A stretch of 64,000 bases of DNA, taken from the NCBI RefSeq assembly GCF_000373245.1, contig NZ_KB890755.1, positions 258,788 to 322,787 on the forward strand, given 5' to 3'. Position numbers and translations under genes: made by a program. Origin of the DNA: Echinicola pacifica DSM 19836 (GTDB lineage: Bacteria; Bacteroidota; Bacteroidia; Cytophagales; Cyclobacteriaceae). The notes below the pieces were generated by a model, which was not told the origin of the DNA, ran no database searches, and was given only the letters and a program-made list of their open reading frames with translations. Of the stretch, positions 61,198-64,000 are shown one piece after another; the stretch's first letter is position 1, and the number at the start of each line of letters is the position of its first letter.

Positions 61198-64000
61198 ATG
61201 AAACAGTTATATTATGCTGCCCAAAGGCGGAGCATGATTCTGCTCCTACTTTTTTGTTCTCTCATCCAAGTGGCGCAAGCCCAGCAATCCATCAGCGGGA
61301 AAGTAACGGATGAGACCGGTGGCCCATTACCTGGGGCCACTATAGTAGTCAAAGGAAGCACCACAGGAACCGTCAGTAATATTGATGGGCAATACAGCAT
61401 TTCGGCAGCCCCAGGGGACCTGGTGACTTTTACTTTTATAGGGTATAAATCACAGGAGGTACCAATCGCCAATCAGACGGTGATCAATATCCAGTTGGAA
61501 CCCAGCACCGAGAGTCTCCAGGAGGTGGTCGTGGTCGGCTACGGTACCCAAACCAAGAAGGAAGTCACGGGGGCAGTGGCCAATGTAAAGGCCGAGCTCA
61601 TCGAGAAAGCGCCCGTCTCGGATCTTGGTGAGGCCCTGCAAGGCCAGGTGGCCGGGGTCAATGTCCAAGCGCCCAGCGGCAGACCCGGCGAAGCTTCCAA
61701 TATCCAAATCAGGGGCGTGGGATCTCTCCTAGGTACTCTGGAGCCACTATATGTGGTGGATGGCGTCCCTTATCAGGGCAATCCTAATATCGCTCCGGAG
61801 CAGATAGAGTCCATAGATATCCTAAAAGACGGAGCTGCAGCTTCCATCTATGGAACCAGAGCCTCTAACGGGGTGGTACTGATCACCACCAAAAGAGGGA
61901 AAAAAGGCAAGATAAAAGTTGATTTTAATGCCTATGCGGGTGTACAGAATATCACCTCGGGCACTCCCCTGATGAATGCCCAGCAACAGATGTATGCTGA
62001 GGAGGTAACCTTGGAAGCGCTGGGTCGGGATCCACTGATATTCTTTTTCAGCCCAAATGCATTGGATTATGACAGTGACTTCGTAGGTGATGTCCAAAAC
62101 AATAATGCAGGAATCCAAAACTATAGCATTGGAATCACGGGAGGAACGGATGAGCTTGCGGTAAATTTCAGCTCCAATTATTTCAATCAGGAGGGAATTT
62201 TGATCAACTCCGGATTCGATCGACTAAGCTCCAGGCTCAATGCCCAGTTTAATAAGGGTAAGTTCAAGGCCTTTGCCAGTATTGCCCTTACTGAGGAAAA
62301 TAGAGAGCAAGAACCCTGGTCACTTTATGAATATGCCATTGCGCAGAATCCTTGGCAAACCCCACTCGGGGGAGTACAGTCGGAGGGAAATGATTTTGAA
62401 TTGCCGGCAGATAATCCTATTCTCTATAGCTACCTCTCCAGAGAGCTAAATAATAGCGATAACCGAAAAACCAATAGTAATAATATCGCCCTAAATCTTT
62501 CCTATGAGATTATAGATGGCCTAAGTGTAAAAGTCAATTTGGGTTCCAACCAGTGGAATTATAGAAGAGACTTCTTCAGGCCACAATACCTCGTGTACAC
62601 CACGGGTGGAGATTATAGCCCTACTGCCTCCCGAGAGGATGCCCTTCTCAATGAAGACTATACCTTCACCCAAAGAAATGTACTTGAGAATATCCTCAAT
62701 TATTCCAAGGCATTTGGCAAGCATAAATTAGACCTCACGGGGGTAGCCTCTTACGAAAAGTTCACCTCCAAGCAGATAGGCGTAGGAATCATAGGGCTAC
62801 TCAGTAATAAAACCCCAGTTTTGGGAGCGGGTCAGCAGTCTGTAAAGCCGAACAGCTATGACTTCACCAATACCCTGAGCGGGCTCATGGGCAGATTGCA
62901 GTATAACTATGACGAACGTTACCTACTCTCAGGTAGTTTCCGTCGTGATGGCTCCTCCAATTTTGGGCCGAGCAATGTGTATGGGGACTTTTTTGGTGCC
63001 TCTGCAGGCTGGAATATCTCCGAGGAAAACTTCTTTCAGAGCGCCAGCCTACTCTTTGTGGACAACCTCAAGCTCCGGGTAAGCTGGGCGGAAGTGGGGA
63101 ACCAGAGCATTCCTGCATATACCTATGCCTCCCTGATCGAAAGTGGGGTAAATTATATCTTCGGTACCGAGGAAAGCCTGGACAATGGTGCGATCCAGCG
63201 TCGCTACGCTAATCCTAATGTAAAATGGGAAAGCAGTGTATCGAGTAATATAGGCATAGACCTAAGCATGTTTCAGGGCAAGGTGAATTTCACCGCTGAC
63301 TACTATAAAAATGATAAGAAAGACATGCTTTTACCTCGTGTAACGCCTCCATCAGGAGGTGCTCACCATCCCAATGCAGTGGCTACCTACAGCCCCATCA
63401 TCGTCAATGCGGGAAATATGACCAACCAAGGAATCGAATTGACCTTAAACTATAAGAATGAAACGGGTTATGGTTTGAACTATGGGTTTACGGGGACTTT
63501 CACCCGCAACAGAAACGAGATCACCAACCTCAATGGAATCGAGAGGGGCTATGCTAATGGCCGGCCGGTACAGTCTCTCGGTCCAAACGTGGATTATACC
63601 ACCTATTTTGCGGTGGGCTATGAAGCAGGAGCATTCTTCCTTACCGAGCATATCGGGGTGATCAAGACTCAGGAGCAGCTGGTAGATTATCGGGCCATCG
63701 AGCCTAGTGCTCAGCTGGGGGATATGATGTATAGGGATAAGCTTACCGAAGATACCGATGGAGATGGGATAATGGATGCTGGCAATGGTAAAATTGACGA
63801 AAATGATCGAGTGTACAAAGGATCAGGCCAGCCTAAATTCGAAGCAGGCTTAAATTTCAATATGGCCTATAAGAACTTCGACTTCTACCTCCAAAACTAT
63901 ATTTCATATGGCGCAAGCCTATACAATGGAGCACGACTATATGCCCATACCCAAGGCCGCCATCTGGACCAATATTACCAATGGACTCCTCAAAATGCCG
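61198..64000 (+). CDS. SusC/RagA family TonB-linked receptor (partial, C-terminus beyond right edge)
   Basis: The frame is open from the ATG at 61198 to the window end, 934 codons. Signal peptide to about residue 29 (VAQAQ), carboxypeptidase-regulatory-like domain about 30-103 (GPLPGATIVVKGSTTGTVS, NIDGQYSISA), LQEVVVVGYGTQ at 107-118, then the plug (IDILKDGAAASIYGTRASNG) and barrel strands (LSGSFRRDGSSNFGP). A calcium-type acidic loop, TEDTDGDGIMDAGNG, appears near residue 853. There is no STN domain and no adjacent sigma/FecR pair. A SusD gene, if present, lies beyond the edge. Confidence 0.95.
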   Translation, partial: MKQLYYAAQRRSMILLLLFCSLIQVAQAQQSISGKVTDETGGPLPGATIVVKGSTTGTVSNIDGQYSISAAPGDLVTFTFIGYKSQEVPIANQTVINIQLEPSTESLQEVVVVGYGTQTKKEVTGAVANVKAELIEKAPVSDLGEALQGQVAGVNVQAPSGRPGEASNIQIRGVGSLLGTLEPLYVVDGVPYQGNPNIAPEQIESIDILKDGAAASIYGTRASNGVVLITTKRGKKGKIKVDFNAYAGVQNITSGTPLMNAQQQMYAEEVTLEALGRDPLIFFFSPNALDYDSDFVGDVQNNNAGIQNYSIGITGGTDELAVNFSSNYFNQEGILINSGFDRLSSRLNAQFNKGKFKAFASIALTEENREQEPWSLYEYAIAQNPWQTPLGGVQSEGNDFELPADNPILYSYLSRELNNSDNRKTNSNNIALNLSYEIIDGLSVKVNLGSNQWNYRRDFFRPQYLVYTTGGDYSPTASREDALLNEDYTFTQRNVLENILNYSKAFGKHKLDLTGVASYEKFTSKQIGVGIIGLLSNKTPVLGAGQQSVKPNSYDFTNTLSGLMGRLQYNYDERYLLSGSFRRDGSSNFGPSNVYGDFFGASAGWNISEENFFQSASLLFVDNLKLRVSWAEVGNQSIPAYTYASLIESGVNYIFGTEESLDNGAIQRRYANPNVKWESSVSSNIGIDLSMFQGKVNFTADYYKNDKKDMLLPRVTPPSGGAHHPNAVATYSPIIVNAGNMTNQGIELTLNYKNETGYGLNYGFTGTFTRNRNEITNLNGIERGYANGRPVQSLGPNVDYTTYFAVGYEAGAFFLTEHIGVIKTQEQLVDYRAIEPSAQLGDMMYRDKLTEDTDGDGIMDAGNGKIDENDRVYKGSGQPKFEAGLNFNMAYKNFDFYLQNYISYGASLYNGARLYAHTQGRHLDQYYQWTPQNA

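Noticed and set aside
1-64000. A CRISPR array, tRNA, rRNA, transposase or integrase gene
   Set aside because: No regularly spaced repeat series, cloverleaf-like tRNA sequence or characteristic DDE/tyrosine recombinase motifs were seen.

Overview
The window reads as chromosomal DNA of a Bacteroidota bacterium, probably an environmental Cytophagales/Cyclobacteriaceae-like lineage. The evidence is four SusC/RagA TonB-dependent receptors, two with SusD/RagB partners, two ECF sigma/FecR pairs, DUF1080, DUF4136 and PepSY-like proteins, and many signal peptides ending in a 'CS'-type lipobox. No rRNA, tRNA, CRISPR array or transposase gene is visible. The genus cannot be fixed from the sequence alone.

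Region by region. (1) 1-2312: the 5' part of a SusC receptor on the minus strand, cut by the window edge. (2) 2504-20979: a large surface-polysaccharide locus, nearly all on the minus strand. Read in its own direction it begins with a Wzm-type ABC permease, then a methyltransferase-like protein, a GT2, a Wzt-type ATPase with a C-terminal carbohydrate-binding extension, a second methyltransferase-like protein, a GT2, a GT8-like enzyme, four more GT2s, three GT4s, a polytopic membrane protein, a polysaccharide deacetylase, a GNAT on the opposite strand, and a second membrane protein paralogous to the first. The glycosyltransferase core (about 8.3-20 kb) looks clearly more AT-rich than its flanks. 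(3) 21265-21546: a small SelW/Rdx-like CxxC protein. (4) 21644-29810: ECF sigma, FecR, SusC with STN domain, SusD, and a secreted endonuclease/exonuclease/phosphatase-fold enzyme. (5) 30072-30608: a lipocalin-like lipoprotein, separated by a strong bidirectional terminator from (6) 30704-37638: a second sigma/FecR/SusC(STN)/SusD set on the minus strand, and DUF1080 at 38044-38748.

(7) 39221-51536: an envelope cluster containing two DUF4136 proteins, two POTRA-less Omp85-like barrels, two type I sulfatases (CSPTR and CTPTR), a PepSY-like protein, another small barrel, and a fused ethanolamine ammonia-lyase (EutB-EutC) with an apparent Tat-like leader. (8) 52032-56455: ABC transporter, HlyD-type adaptor and TolC-type channel, with overlapping or near-touching genes, facing a convergent MarR regulator and an EamA transporter. 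The ABC ATPase has substitutions in nearly every catalytic motif except Walker A. (9) 58281-60867: an arsenic operon (arsR, DUF6428, thioredoxin-type arsenate reductase, ACR3) with two near-identical 17-bp operator candidates. (10) 61198-64000: the 5' part of another SusC receptor, cut by the right edge.

Functionally, the window is about the cell envelope: building and exporting a surface polysaccharide, importing large nutrients through regulated SusCD pumps, desulfating extracellular polymers, and tripartite export. The items most worth a second look are the Tat-leader EutBC fusion, the degenerate ABC ATPase in the tripartite exporter, the paired SAM-methyltransferase-like genes around wzt (possible chain capping), and the duplicated polymerase-like membrane proteins.
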